Below are positions 8,213-16,169 of a stretch of DNA of 64,000 nt, piece after piece. The notes under the pieces were generated by a model. The model was not told the origin of the DNA, searched no databases, and saw only the letters and a program-made list of their open reading frames with translations. This DNA is from Faecalibacterium sp. (GTDB lineage: Bacteria > Bacillota > Clostridia > Oscillospirales > Ruminococcaceae): NCBI GenBank assembly GCA_022652735.1, contig JALCRP010000004.1, positions 116,071-180,070 of the forward strand. Direction: 5' to 3'. The translations under genes were made by a program, and so were the position numbers. The first letter of the stretch is position 1; every line of letters begins with the position of its first letter.

Positions 8213-9073
8213 ATGTGGATTCTTTTTGCGTTTGGCTCGGCGATATTTGCCGGCCTGACCGCAATCTTGGCAAAATGCGGCATCCGCAACACGGATTCCA
8301 ACGTGGCAACGGCGCTGCGCACAGGCGTTGTGCTGGCTTTTTCATGGGTTATGGTATTTGTGGCCGGCACCCAAAATACGCTTGCGTCGATCAGCGCGCA
8401 TTCCCTGCTGTTTTTGATTCTTTCGGGCTTGGCGACAGGCGCCAGCTGGCTTTGCTATTTTCGCGCCTTGCAGCTCGGCGACATCAACAAAGTAACGCCG
8501 ATCGACAAATCCAGCACGGTGCTGACGATGCTGCTGGCCTTTTTGTTTTTGGGCGAAGGCCTGACCGCTTTAAAGGGGATTTCGATGGTGCTGATTGCGC
8601 TGGGCACCTTTTTTATGATTCAGAAAAAGCAGGGCACCGCGCCCGCCAAGGGCGGCCGTGCGTGGCTTTTTTATGCGCTGGGCAGCGCCATATTCGCCAG
8701 CCTGACTTCTATTTTGGGCAAGGTTGGCATCGAAGGGGTCGATTCGACGCTTGGCACTGCGATCCGCACGATCGTGGTGCTGCTTATGGCATGGGTTGTC
8801 GTATTTGTAACGGGCAAGCAGAATACGATTCCCCAAATTGACAAAAAGAGCTGGCTGTTTTTGATTTTTTCCGGATTTGCCACCGGCGGCAGCTGGCTTT
8901 GCTATTATCGCGCGCTGCAAATTGGCCCGGCCAGCGTGGTTGTGCCGATTGACAAATTGAGCATTCTGCTGACGATCGCGTTCGGATATTTTGTATTCCA
9001 CGAAAAGCTGACGCGCAAAGCCGCCGCCGGCCTTGTGTTGATCGTCGCGGGTACGCTGCTGCTGCTCGTATAA
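8213..9073 (+). CDS. EamA-family (DMT superfamily) transporter
   Basis: 286 residues, ten predicted transmembrane helices in two homologous halves, visible as an internal repeat: FAFGSAIFAGLTAILAKCGI in the first half matches YALGSAIFASLTSILGKVGI in the second, and SWLCYFRALQLGD matches SWLCYYRALQIGP. Each half is one EamA domain. The halves are joined by a short basic/Gly linker (IQKKQGTAPAKGGRA). Such proteins export amino acids or other metabolites; the substrate is unknown. Start 8213 is preceded by GGGGAGG. It is divergent from the hydroxyacid dehydrogenase. Confidence 0.9.
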   Translation: MWILFAFGSAIFAGLTAILAKCGIRNTDSNVATALRTGVVLAFSWVMVFVAGTQNTLASISAHSLLFLILSGLATGASWLCYFRALQLGDINKVTPIDKSSTVLTMLLAFLFLGEGLTALKGISMVLIALGTFFMIQKKQGTAPAKGGRAWLFYALGSAIFASLTSILGKVGIEGVDSTLGTAIRTIVVLLMAWVVVFVTGKQNTIPQIDKKSWLFLIFSGFATGGSWLCYYRALQIGPASVVVPIDKLSILLTIAFGYFVFHEKLTRKAAAGLVLIVAGTLLLLV

Positions 9074-9161
9074 AAGCACGGCGGCGCAAAAAAATGCAAG
9101 GCAACTTTTTCTTTTGGGTAAGCCGTCAGCCACGAAAAAACGTTTTGTCTGAAACAAAACA

Positions 9162-9204
9162 GAACCCCCCGAGCATGGACGTTCCATCCATACGCGGGGG
9201 GTTC
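9162..9204. terminator. Bidirectional terminator
   Basis: Nine-base-pair stem GAACCCCCC / GGGGGGTTC enclosing a second small hairpin (ATGGACGTTCCAT). It lies between the convergent EamA gene and the carboxyltransferase operon. The 88 bases before it carry GTTTTGT/ACAAAAC and no gene. Confidence 0.75.
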
Positions 9205-9263
9205 ATTTTACAAATTTCGTTTGCCTTTTTCAGCAAAAGCGTTTTGCCGCAGAAGCGGCACGA

Positions 9264-10667
9264 TCAAACCGGGTGAGATTTATCCTTATAATCGGCATGA
9301 TCGGCATCTACGCCCTGCATCTTCGCATTGCGCTTTTCAAAGAACTTCGGCGCCACCTGCGGGAACATCGCGTAGGTCAGCACATCTTCTTCCTGAATCG
9401 CGTACTTGGCGGCTTCGCCCTTCAGCTTCTCCATCTCGGGCGCCAGCGTATCGGCAAAGCGGCAGGTAATCGGCTCCTCGTCGCCCAGAATCTGCTTCTG
9501 GAAAGCGGGATCGATCGGGGCCGGCGTCTTACCGTAATCGCCATGCACAAGGCCCTTGAATTCCTTCGTCACCATCTTGTAGCGCTGGCCTGTGATTACA
9601 TTAAACACGGCCTGTGTGCCAACAATCTGGCTCGTCGGGGTAACCAGCGGTGGATAGCCGGCATCCTTGCGGACGCGCGGGATTTCGTTCATCACGTCAT
9701 CCAACTGATCTTCCTTGCCGGCATCCTTCAGCTGCTTAAGCATGTTCGAGAACATGCCGCCCGGTACCTGATACAGCAGCGTATTGGCATTAACGCCCAA
9801 AGATTTCTGGCTGATCTGGCCGTTTTCGATATACTTGGCGCGCAGCTTTTCAAAGTAGGCGCGCACCACGTTCAACTGCTTCAGGTCGAGGCCGGTATCG
9901 TACTCGGTATCCTGCAAAGCGGCAACGAGAGATTCCGTTGCCATATGAGAAGTGCCCATCGCCAACGGGCTCATCGCAGTGTCGATAATATCGGCGCCGG
10001 CTTCGATGCCCTTCAAAATGGACATAGAAGCGAGGCCCGCCGTATAGTGGCTGTGGACGTCAATCGGAATGTTGACCGTATCTTTCAGCTTTTTCACCAG
10101 ATCATAGCAGGTGTACGGCGTCAGCAGTCCGGCCATATCCTTGATGCAGATGGAATCTGCGCCCATCTCCTCAAGGGTCTTGGCATAAGCGGCAAAATAC
10201 TCGTTATTATGCACCGGGCTGAGCGTGTAGCTGATGCAGGCCTGCACATGGGCCTTTTCCTTATTGGCGGCCTTGATCGCGGTTTGCAGGTTGCGCGGAT
10301 CGTTCAGGGCGTCAAAAATACGGATCACGTCAATGCCGTTTGCAACAGATTTCTGCACAAAATATTCCACGGCGTCATCGGCATACGGGCGGTAGCCCAG
10401 CATGTTCTGGCCACGGAACAGCATTTGCAGCTTTTGATGCGGCAGCTCCTTACGCAGAATGCGCAGACGCTCCCACGGGTCCTCATCCAAAAAGCGGATG
10501 CAGGAATCGAACGTTGCGCCGCCCCAGCACTCCACAGAGAAGTACGGGATTTTGTCCATTTCGGGCAGGATCGGGCGCATTTCGTCCATCGTCATACGGG
10601 TGGCCAGCAGAGACTGGTGCGCATCGCGCAGGACGACCTCAGTAATTTTAATCGGCTTTTTCGCCAT
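9264..10667 (-). CDS. Oxaloacetate decarboxylase alpha / transcarboxylase 5S-type carboxyltransferase
   Basis: 467 residues, TIM-barrel HMGL-like domain followed by the conserved carboxylase domain, as in OadA, PycB and the 5S subunit of Propionibacterium transcarboxylase. Signatures: TEVVLRDAHQSLLATRMT (metal-binding Asp), RGQNMLGYRPYADD, ICIKDMAGLLTPY (carboxylated Lys), DVHSHYTAGLA (metal-binding HxH). No biotinyl domain is fused; that is the separate gene upstream. It transfers a carboxyl group between oxaloacetate/pyruvate and biotin. Third gene of a unit that has no membrane beta subunit nearby, so a transcarboxylase role is favoured over a sodium pump. Confidence 0.85.
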   Translation of the reverse strand: MAKKPIKITEVVLRDAHQSLLATRMTMDEMRPILPEMDKIPYFSVECWGGATFDSCIRFLDEDPWERLRILRKELPHQKLQMLFRGQNMLGYRPYADDAVEYFVQKSVANGIDVIRIFDALNDPRNLQTAIKAANKEKAHVQACISYTLSPVHNNEYFAAYAKTLEEMGADSICIKDMAGLLTPYTCYDLVKKLKDTVNIPIDVHSHYTAGLASMSILKGIEAGADIIDTAMSPLAMGTSHMATESLVAALQDTEYDTGLDLKQLNVVRAYFEKLRAKYIENGQISQKSLGVNANTLLYQVPGGMFSNMLKQLKDAGKEDQLDDVMNEIPRVRKDAGYPPLVTPTSQIVGTQAVFNVITGQRYKMVTKEFKGLVHGDYGKTPAPIDPAFQKQILGDEEPITCRFADTLAPEMEKLKGEAAKYAIQEEDVLTYAMFPQVAPKFFEKRNAKMQGVDADHADYKDKSHPV

Positions 10668-10692
10668 GCTTTTTCACCTCGTCGACTTTCTA

Positions 10693-11085
10693 TCAGTTCA
10701 TGGAAACGAGCACATCGCCGGAGTTGACGGTATCGCCCTTGCCTACATTGACAGAAGCAACCGTGCCGTCCTGCGGCGCAACAATCTCATTTTCCATCTT
10801 CATTGCTTCCAGAATCACCAGCGTATCGCCAGCCTTGACGGAAGCGCCGGCGGCAACCTTCACATCCAGAATGTTGCCGGGCATCGGGGCCTTGACGCTG
10901 ACGGCGCCTGCGGCACCGGCCGGAGCGGCAGCCTTCGGGGCGGCAGCGGGCGCTGCGGCTTTCGGGGCAGCGGCAGGGGCGGCAGCCGGGGCTGCAGCAG
11001 GAGCAGCGGGCGCTGCGCCGGCTGCGGTTTCCTCAACAGAGACACTGTAAGGGGTGCCATTGACGGTAATATTAAAGAATTTCAT
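10693..11085 (-). CDS. Biotin carboxyl carrier protein (1.3S-type)
   Basis: 130 residues. A short N-terminal strand segment (MKFFNITVNGTPYSVSVEE) is joined by a 50-residue Ala/Pro/Lys linker to a biotinyl domain. The domain has the biotinylation site EAMKMEN (about residue 97) and the beta-hammerhead segments KAPMPGNILDVKV and VNVGKGDTVNSGDVL. It ends two residues after the usual VSM. Start at 11085 fixed by AGGAGG upstream. It would shuttle carboxyl groups between the two neighbouring carboxyltransferases. The low-complexity linker is visible in the DNA as GCAGC/GGCAGCGG repeats. Confidence 0.9.
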   Translation of the reverse strand: MKFFNITVNGTPYSVSVEETAAGAAPAAPAAAPAAAPAAAPKAAAPAAAPKAAAPAGAAGAVSVKAPMPGNILDVKVAAGASVKAGDTLVILEAMKMENEIVAPQDGTVASVNVGKGDTVNSGDVLVSMN

Positions 11086-11130
11086 AGGATGTATCCTCCT
11101 GTTTTGAAATGTTTTGTACAGCAAAAGCCC

Positions 11131-12447
11131 TTACAGAGCCATGTTGCCGTGTTTCTTGGGCAGACGGGCCGCGCGCTTCGTGGCCAGCAGATCCATCGCA
11201 GCCACAACGGTGCCGCGCACATCGGCAGCCGCGCAGCACAAATCGGCGGCACCGGCAGCCACAGCGCTTTCGGCGCTGCAAACCTCGGCGGCGTAAGCGG
11301 CGGCCTTTGCGTTCGTGGCATTCACAATATTATCGGAAGCCTCGATCTCCTCCTTGTACAGGACAGAGACAGCAACCTTCGGATCAACGGCGGCAACCGT
11401 GCAGCCCGCAACGGCGATCTTGAGATCCGCCGCGGCCAGCGCAGTATACACCGGGCCGACAGCCTTGCCGGCCAGCACAGAAATGCGGATATTGGTTGCA
11501 TCGGCATAAGTTGCCGTCAGGCGGGCAGCCTCGCGGATGCCGCCGGCAATATCGTCGCTCGCGCTGGGCACAAAGCCCTCGGTGTTCACGATCGTAACCA
11601 CCGGTACGCTGAACGCATCGCACAGACGTACGAAGCGGGAAATCTTAGAAACACAGTTGTGGCAAAGCTGCGCGCCGGTTGCCACAATGCCCACGGCGTT
11701 GCCGTTGACCGTCGCAAAGGCGGTATAAACGCTCTTGCCAAAGCCCGCGTACAGCTCCATCGCGCTGTCTTTATCCATGACAGCCTCGGCAGCTTTGGCC
11801 GGCTCGGCGGCCGTAAAGGCAGCCGACGGCGCCTCAAACTCGAACACAGCCGGGCCCGTCAGGTTGTTGGCCGGCAGCAGGCCAACGATATGGGCCGCCA
11901 TTTCGGCAGCATCCTCGGCGGTTTTTGCCGTAAGCGCGGCAACGCCGGCCTTTGCGGCAGCGGCGGCCGTGCCCGCGTTGGCAACCTTATCGCCCTTGGC
12001 GGCGCTGGTAAACGGCGCCGTAAAGAACAGCTCTGCGCCCTCGGCCATGATGCACACATCCGCGTTGGCGGCGGCCAGCGCAGCGGTACCGCCGCACACG
12101 CCCGTCACTACCGCGATCTGCGGGATCACGCCGGATACCTTGGCGATCTCGGCGTTCAGCGCGGCAGTCGCCTTCAAGACATCCAGCCCTTCGGCAAGGC
12201 ATGCGCCCTTGGAGTTGCAGAACGTCACCACAGGGTTGCCCGTTGCGGCAGCCAGCTGCAGCACCTTGATGTTCTTTTCCATATCCTTGGCCGTCACGGC
12301 ATCGCCGTTCTGGTACACTGCGTATGCCTGCTGGCCGTTTGCCCAGCCGCATGCGGCGCTGACAGCGCCGCCCGCAAACAAAGCGGTATACGCGCCATCG
12401 TCAAAAAACTTGGCAAGAATCTCCTGCTGATTCATTTTTGAAGCCAT
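11131..12447 (-). CDS. Divergent acyl-CoA carboxyltransferase (MmdA/12S-like)
   Basis: 438 residues, unusually Ala-rich, two crotonase-type halves of the carboxyltransferase family (acyl-CoA carboxylase beta, methylmalonyl-CoA decarboxylase alpha, 12S transcarboxylase). Support: GVIPQIAVVTGVCGGTAALA matches the family's VIPQI-x-G-x-C-x-GG oxyanion region, and FVRLCDAFSVPVVTIVNTEGF with IRISVLAGKAVGPVY matches the second-half core. It is about 70 residues shorter than typical members and the usual NDSGGARIQEG box reads CNSKGACLAEG. Acyl-CoA substrate unknown. First gene of the unit, start supported by GGAGGT and promoter 12489-12517. Confidence 0.75.
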   Translation of the reverse strand: MASKMNQQEILAKFFDDGAYTALFAGGAVSAACGWANGQQAYAVYQNGDAVTAKDMEKNIKVLQLAAATGNPVVTFCNSKGACLAEGLDVLKATAALNAEIAKVSGVIPQIAVVTGVCGGTAALAAANADVCIMAEGAELFFTAPFTSAAKGDKVANAGTAAAAAKAGVAALTAKTAEDAAEMAAHIVGLLPANNLTGPAVFEFEAPSAAFTAAEPAKAAEAVMDKDSAMELYAGFGKSVYTAFATVNGNAVGIVATGAQLCHNCVSKISRFVRLCDAFSVPVVTIVNTEGFVPSASDDIAGGIREAARLTATYADATNIRISVLAGKAVGPVYTALAAADLKIAVAGCTVAAVDPKVAVSVLYKEEIEASDNIVNATNAKAAAYAAEVCSAESAVAAGAADLCCAAADVRGTVVAAMDLLATKRAARLPKKHGNMAL

Positions 12448-12488
12448 GTAAAGACCTCCTGCTTCTTTTACTTATCAAAATTACATTC

Positions 12489-12517
12489 ATTATACTATTC
12501 CTCTCGACTTCTCACAA
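12489..12517 (-). promoter_or_regulatory. Sigma-A promoter of the carboxyltransferase operon
   Basis: Reverse strand TTGTGA, 17 bases, TATAAT, about 40 bases upstream of the 12447 start. Confidence 0.75.
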
Positions 12518-12559
12518 GCATTTTTGTGCCATCTGCCTGTAGAAAACGAGCGGAAAGGT

Positions 12560-12577
12560 TTGTCATTTTTTAGACAA
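12560..12577. promoter_or_regulatory. Inverted repeat, possible operator
   Basis: TTGTC-N8-GACAA with an AT-only centre lies about 45 bases upstream of the promoter and just after the rluB stop. It lacks a T tract, so it is not an intrinsic terminator. Its outer TTGT/ACAA arms recall redox-sensor Rex sites, but the match is partial. Confidence 0.25.
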
Positions 12578-12594
12578 TGTGATGAGCTGCGGCG

Positions 12595-13560
12595 TCAGCC
12601 TTTATGCTGCGGCGGCTTGTGCCCGTAATTCACAGGGCCGCTGCTTCTCTTGCCGCGCCCCGCGGCTTTGCCTTCGCCGTATGCTTTATCCGAAGCATGG
12701 CCGCGGCCGCCCTCGTTCATACGCGATTTTGCCGCGCGGCCGCTTTGCTTTGCGTTTTCCGGGCGGGCGGCGCGCTGTGCGCGGGCTGCTGCCCTTTCCT
12801 GCTGGCCCTCGGTGCGCGTACGTGCGCGGCCCTTGGCGGCAGCAGCCCGCAGCGCAGAAATCTCCTGCTTGGTCAGCTCACGGTATTCGCCGGGCTGGAG
12901 CATGCCCAGCTTTACGGCGCCTTCGGCGCTGCGTTTCAGGCGGATGACCTCCAGCCCGACGGCCTCGCACATCCGGCGGATCTCGCGGTTTTTGCCTTCG
13001 CGCAGTGTCATTTCCATCACAGTGCGGCCCGGCTCATCCGTAACCACGTTAATGACGGCCGGCAGCGTTTTTGTGCCGTCGTCCAGCACGACGCCCTGCG
13101 CCAGATGTACCACCTGTGCTTCCGTTGCATGCGGGCGCACGGTAACACGGTATAGCTTTGTCACTTCGCCCGAGGGGTGCATCATCGCGTTGGCAAATTC
13201 GCCGTCATTCGTGAGCAGCAGCAAGCCCTCGCTGTCGCGGTCGAGCCGGCCTACAGGGTATACGCGCGCCGGCACATTTTTTACGAGATCGAGCACTGTC
13301 TTGCGGCCCAGCTCATCGCTGGCCGTCGTGACAAAGCCGCGCGGCTTATACAGGGCCAGATAGTACAGCTTTTGGTCCTTTGCAATCTGGATGTTCTGCC
13401 CGTCCACGCTCAATTTATCCTTGGCCGGGTCCATCTTGTCCCCGACGCCTACCGGGTGGCCATTTACCTTCACACGCCCTTCGGCGATGATCTGTTCTGC
13501 CGCCCGGCGCGAGCAAAGCCCCTGCTCGCTCATGATTTTTTGGATACGTTCTTCAGCCAT
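12595..13560 (-). CDS. rluB: 16S/23S rRNA pseudouridine synthase (RluB/RsuA family)
   Basis: 321 residues. An N-terminal S4 RNA-binding domain (RIQKIMSEQGLCSRRAAEQII) precedes the catalytic domain with the family motif GRLDRDSEGLLLLTNDGEF (catalytic Asp) and later ITLREGKNREIRRMCEAVGL-type segment. It isomerises specific uridines in rRNA; which site cannot be settled between the RluB, RluE, RluF and RsuA branches. The final 85 residues are a long basic, low-complexity tail rich in Arg/Lys/Gly, common in Clostridia. Start 13560 chosen because the S4 domain begins here and a GGAAAAG ribosome site precedes it. Confidence 0.87.
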   Translation of the reverse strand: MAEERIQKIMSEQGLCSRRAAEQIIAEGRVKVNGHPVGVGDKMDPAKDKLSVDGQNIQIAKDQKLYYLALYKPRGFVTTASDELGRKTVLDLVKNVPARVYPVGRLDRDSEGLLLLTNDGEFANAMMHPSGEVTKLYRVTVRPHATEAQVVHLAQGVVLDDGTKTLPAVINVVTDEPGRTVMEMTLREGKNREIRRMCEAVGLEVIRLKRSAEGAVKLGMLQPGEYRELTKQEISALRAAAAKGRARTRTEGQQERAAARAQRAARPENAKQSGRAAKSRMNEGGRGHASDKAYGEGKAAGRGKRSSGPVNYGHKPPQHKG

Positions 13561-13580
13561 CTTTTTTCCTTTTCCTGCGT

Positions 13581-13610
13581 AAAAAGCGGGGCAGTGCAAG
13601 GCTGCCCCGC
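13581..13610 (-). terminator. Terminator after ytfJ
   Basis: Stem GCGGGGCAG / CTGCCCCGC followed on the reverse strand by TTTTT. It separates ytfJ from rluB. Confidence 0.85.
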
Positions 13611-13617
13611 AAGGTTC

Positions 13618-14031
13618 TCATTCGGTTTTGATGCCGGCTGGCCCTGCTTTTTTCTCCGCCTTGTCTTTGTTGAGAAGCTCCTGCAGCTTATCCACAAGCT
13701 CGGGCAGCATGGTAACGATGCGATCCATCGAGTTATTGGGGTTCGGCATCTGGATGGTACGGACGTTGCCGTCCTTGATGACGAGAAACGCCACCGGGCT
13801 GACGGAAACGCCCGCGCCGCTGCCGCCGCCGAACAGATCTTTGTTCGCCGCGTTTTTGCCCTCGAAATCCGACCCGCCCGACGCAAACCCGAAGGTTACG
13901 CGCGAGACCGGCAAAATCGTCGTGCCGTCTTCCGTTTTAATCGGGCTGCCGATGATCGTATTGGAATCGACCATCTCCCGAATCTTGTCCATCGTAACGC
14001 CCATCAGGCCCTGAATCGGATGCTCCGCCAT
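13618..14031 (-). CDS. ytfJ: GerW/YtfJ family sporulation protein
   Basis: 137 residues, typical of the family. Begins AEHPIQGLMGVTMDKIREMVDSNTIIG, continues with TILPVSRVTFGFASGG and a Gly-rich loop (DLFGGGSGAGVSVSPVAFLVI), the family hallmark. Bacillus members (YtfJ/GerW) are made in sporulation and affect spore germination. The C-terminal 30 residues are a charged tail (KDKAEKKAGPAGIKTE). Downstream of a DUF2953 gene, the same partner as in Bacillus (ytfI-ytfJ), which supports the call. Confidence 0.92.
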   Translation of the reverse strand: MAEHPIQGLMGVTMDKIREMVDSNTIIGSPIKTEDGTTILPVSRVTFGFASGGSDFEGKNAANKDLFGGGSGAGVSVSPVAFLVIKDGNVRTIQMPNPNNSMDRIVTMLPELVDKLQELLNKDKAEKKAGPAGIKTE

Positions 14032-14072
14032 AAACGATTCTCCTTTTCTATTCTCTTGTCTGGCCGTACTGC

Positions 14073-14744
14073 TTACAGGATAGCGTCCAGAACTTTTTCC
14101 TCTTTGAGCAGCAAAAAGAGCTTTCCCGCCGCTATGCCTATTATAATCAGCTGCGCAGATATTTTACAAGAGCAATGTGTGCATTCGTCCATTTTCCCCG
14201 TAAAATCCGGCTCAAGGCGGCACTCGTCGAAATCCAGCCACATCGCTTGGTTCAAAACGCCGAGGATGCCGTGCAGCCACGCCTGCGTTTTTCCATAGCG
14301 GATTGCGGTGTCGGCGGCGTCCTGCCCCGTTACCGGCAGGCAGATGCAAATCTGCGTGATGTGCAGATGCGAAAGCACCGCCCGCAGAAAGCGCCCTGCG
14401 CCTTTTATGGCGGCGCAAATCTGTTCCGCCGTAAGTTTGGCGGTTTCTTGCTGTGTTTTTGGGGCAGCGTTTTGGGCTTTCGCCGCAGCTTTTGCGGCTT
14501 TTTTTCGCTGTTTTTTTTCAGCCGCCTGCCGCTGGCGCTCGGTCAGCGGCTTTTTTTCTTTTTTGGGCAGCAGCCGGAATCGAAAAAATAGGATGCCGAC
14601 TTTTACGGTCAACACCTCGCCGGCATAATCCACCCAAACGGACGCCGGCACCAACACCAGCAGCAACAGGACGCCGAGCAAAACCGCCAATAGGATGCCG
14701 AGCACTTGCAGGATCGCCAGCAAAACCGCCCCTACCGCCGCCAT
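14073..14744 (-). CDS. DUF2953 membrane protein (YtfI-like)
   Basis: 223 residues. An N-terminal membrane helix (about 6-32) is followed by WVDYAGEVLTVKVGILFFRFRLLP, a feature of DUF2953. Then comes a Lys/Ala-rich charged stretch (about 63-95), and a C-terminal part with WLDFDECRLEPDFTG-type strands and a second hydrophobic segment (LIIIGIAAGKLFLLL). Function unknown. It lies between scpB and ytfJ, and Bacillus carries the same ytfI-ytfJ pair. Three bases after scpB, so translationally coupled. Confidence 0.8.
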   Translation of the reverse strand: MAAVGAVLLAILQVLGILLAVLLGVLLLLVLVPASVWVDYAGEVLTVKVGILFFRFRLLPKKEKKPLTERQRQAAEKKQRKKAAKAAAKAQNAAPKTQQETAKLTAEQICAAIKGAGRFLRAVLSHLHITQICICLPVTGQDAADTAIRYGKTQAWLHGILGVLNQAMWLDFDECRLEPDFTGKMDECTHCSCKISAQLIIIGIAAGKLFLLLKEEKVLDAIL

Positions 14745-14747
14745 TGT

Positions 14748-15419
14748 TCAAAGCCCTCCGTCGTCCGGCACGGCTTGTTGCCCGGCAAGCTCCGCGGGCT
14801 GTGCCGCCTCGTCTGCGGGTTCCGCCGTTTCAGGCTCCTGCGCCGCGTTTTTCAGCGCCTCGCGCTCGACCTCCATGCTTTCAGCCGCGTCTTCCAGCGT
14901 CATCTCGTCGTCCTCATGCAGCGAGGGCAGATCGGCAAGGCTCATCAGGCCAAAGGTGCGCAAAAATGCATCCGTCGTGCGGAAGCTGACAGGCCGCCCG
15001 GGCAGGTCGAGCCGGCCGGCTTCTTCGATGAGGCCCTTCTCCTGTAGGCTCGCAACGCTCGAGGAAGAATCCACGCCGCGCACCTGCTCGATGAACGAGC
15101 GGGATACCGGCTGATTATATGCCACGATCGTCAGCGTTTCCAGCGCAGCCGGCGAAAGCGGCGTATTGCGCCGGGTATCCAGAATTTTCCGGATAAACTC
15201 GCCATATTCCTTTTTGGTTGCAATCTGCCAGCGGCCCTCCAGCTGCAGCAGGCAAAGGCCGCGGTCTCTGCCGAGATAATCGCTGCGCAAATCCAGCAGA
15301 ATGCGCTCAACGACAGGCTCCTCAATACCGAGCGTTTCGGCCAGCTTGTCCTGCCCCACCGGCTCTGCATGAGCAAACAGCATTGCCTCAAGGGCCGCCT
15401 TGTATTCTTTTAAGTCCAT
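14748..15419 (-). CDS. scpB: Segregation and condensation protein B
   Basis: 223 residues with two winged-helix domains of ScpB (LEAMLFAHAEPVGQDKLAETLG, then TPLSPAALETLTIVAYNQPVSRSFIEQVRGV). It binds ScpA and SMC to form the bacterial condensin that compacts and segregates chromosomes. The last 45 residues are an acidic Glu/Ala-rich tail, longer than in Bacillus. The gene overlaps the end of scpA by ten bases, the usual scpA-scpB coupling. Confidence 0.95.
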   Translation of the reverse strand: MDLKEYKAALEAMLFAHAEPVGQDKLAETLGIEEPVVERILLDLRSDYLGRDRGLCLLQLEGRWQIATKKEYGEFIRKILDTRRNTPLSPAALETLTIVAYNQPVSRSFIEQVRGVDSSSSVASLQEKGLIEEAGRLDLPGRPVSFRTTDAFLRTFGLMSLADLPSLHEDDEMTLEDAAESMEVEREALKNAAQEPETAEPADEAAQPAELAGQQAVPDDGGL

Positions 15420-16147
15420 TGCGGTTCCTCCGTTTGCTGCTTTCCGGCAAGCTTTTTATGGTTCATCGAAAGCGAATTGTCGTCCTCGATCTGCAGCCGG
15501 CCATGCCGTACCAGCTCCAGCACGGCCAAAAACGTTGCCACCGTCGTCGAGCGAGTATCGCTTTTTAAAAACAGCTGATGCAGTGTGCGCAGTTTGCCCG
15601 TCACAAGGCCGCGCAGTACATGCACCACGCGGCTGGAAACCGACACAAACGGCGCTGCCACAATCGTATCAAAGCGTTCGGCGCTCGGGGGCTTTCGGCG
15701 CATCCCGCGGCCCTGCAGCGCATCCCACGCATCTATCAGCAGCTGCGGATCGTGGTGCAGCGGATAGCCGGCCTTCTGCTCCGGCTCGGCCGGCCGGCGC
15801 ACCGCAATGTAAACATCCTCCGACATTGCCTTCAGCCGGCCCGCCATCTTTTTGCACATGTCGTATTCGATCAGCTGGCCCGTCAGCTCCTGCCGCATGC
15901 GCTCGGCTTCATCGCTGCGGGGCAAAAGCAGATAGCTTTTCATCTGCACCAGATGCGCGGCCATCTCGATAAACTCGCTGGCCACATCAAGCTGACGATC
16001 CTGCACAGAGCGAATAACCGCCATATACTGCTCGATCAAATCAAAAATCGGGATGTCGTGCAAATCCATCTTATTTTTGCCGATCAAAGCAAGCAGAAGA
16101 TCCAGCGGGCCTTCAAAATTGGCAAGAGTAAAAGTGAGTTCTTCCAT
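15410..16147 (-). CDS. scpA: Segregation and condensation protein A
   Basis: 245 residues, the kleisin subunit of SMC-ScpAB. The N-terminal kleisin segment FTLANFEGPLDLLLALIGKNK with DIPIFDLIEQYMAVI binds the SMC neck; MAAHLVQMKSYLLLPRSDE follows, and the C-terminal winged helix (VATFLAVLELVRHGRLQIEDD) binds the SMC head. Start at 16147 chosen at MEELTFTL, preceded by GAGGC; an in-frame start 18 codons upstream would overlap nothing useful and is not conserved. It lies 22 bases after the M50 peptidase gene. Confidence 0.95.
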   Translation of the reverse strand: MEELTFTLANFEGPLDLLLALIGKNKMDLHDIPIFDLIEQYMAVIRSVQDRQLDVASEFIEMAAHLVQMKSYLLLPRSDEAERMRQELTGQLIEYDMCKKMAGRLKAMSEDVYIAVRRPAEPEQKAGYPLHHDPQLLIDAWDALQGRGMRRKPPSAERFDTIVAAPFVSVSSRVVHVLRGLVTGKLRTLHQLFLKSDTRSTTVATFLAVLELVRHGRLQIEDDNSLSMNHKKLAGKQQTEEPQWT

Positions 16148-16169
16148 AGGTTTGCCTCTGTCTATCGAA

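Noticed and set aside
12340..12480. Frameshift or truncation of the 12S-like gene because of its short length.
   Set aside because: The frame is intact with promoter, ribosome site and both carboxyltransferase halves; shortness appears natural.
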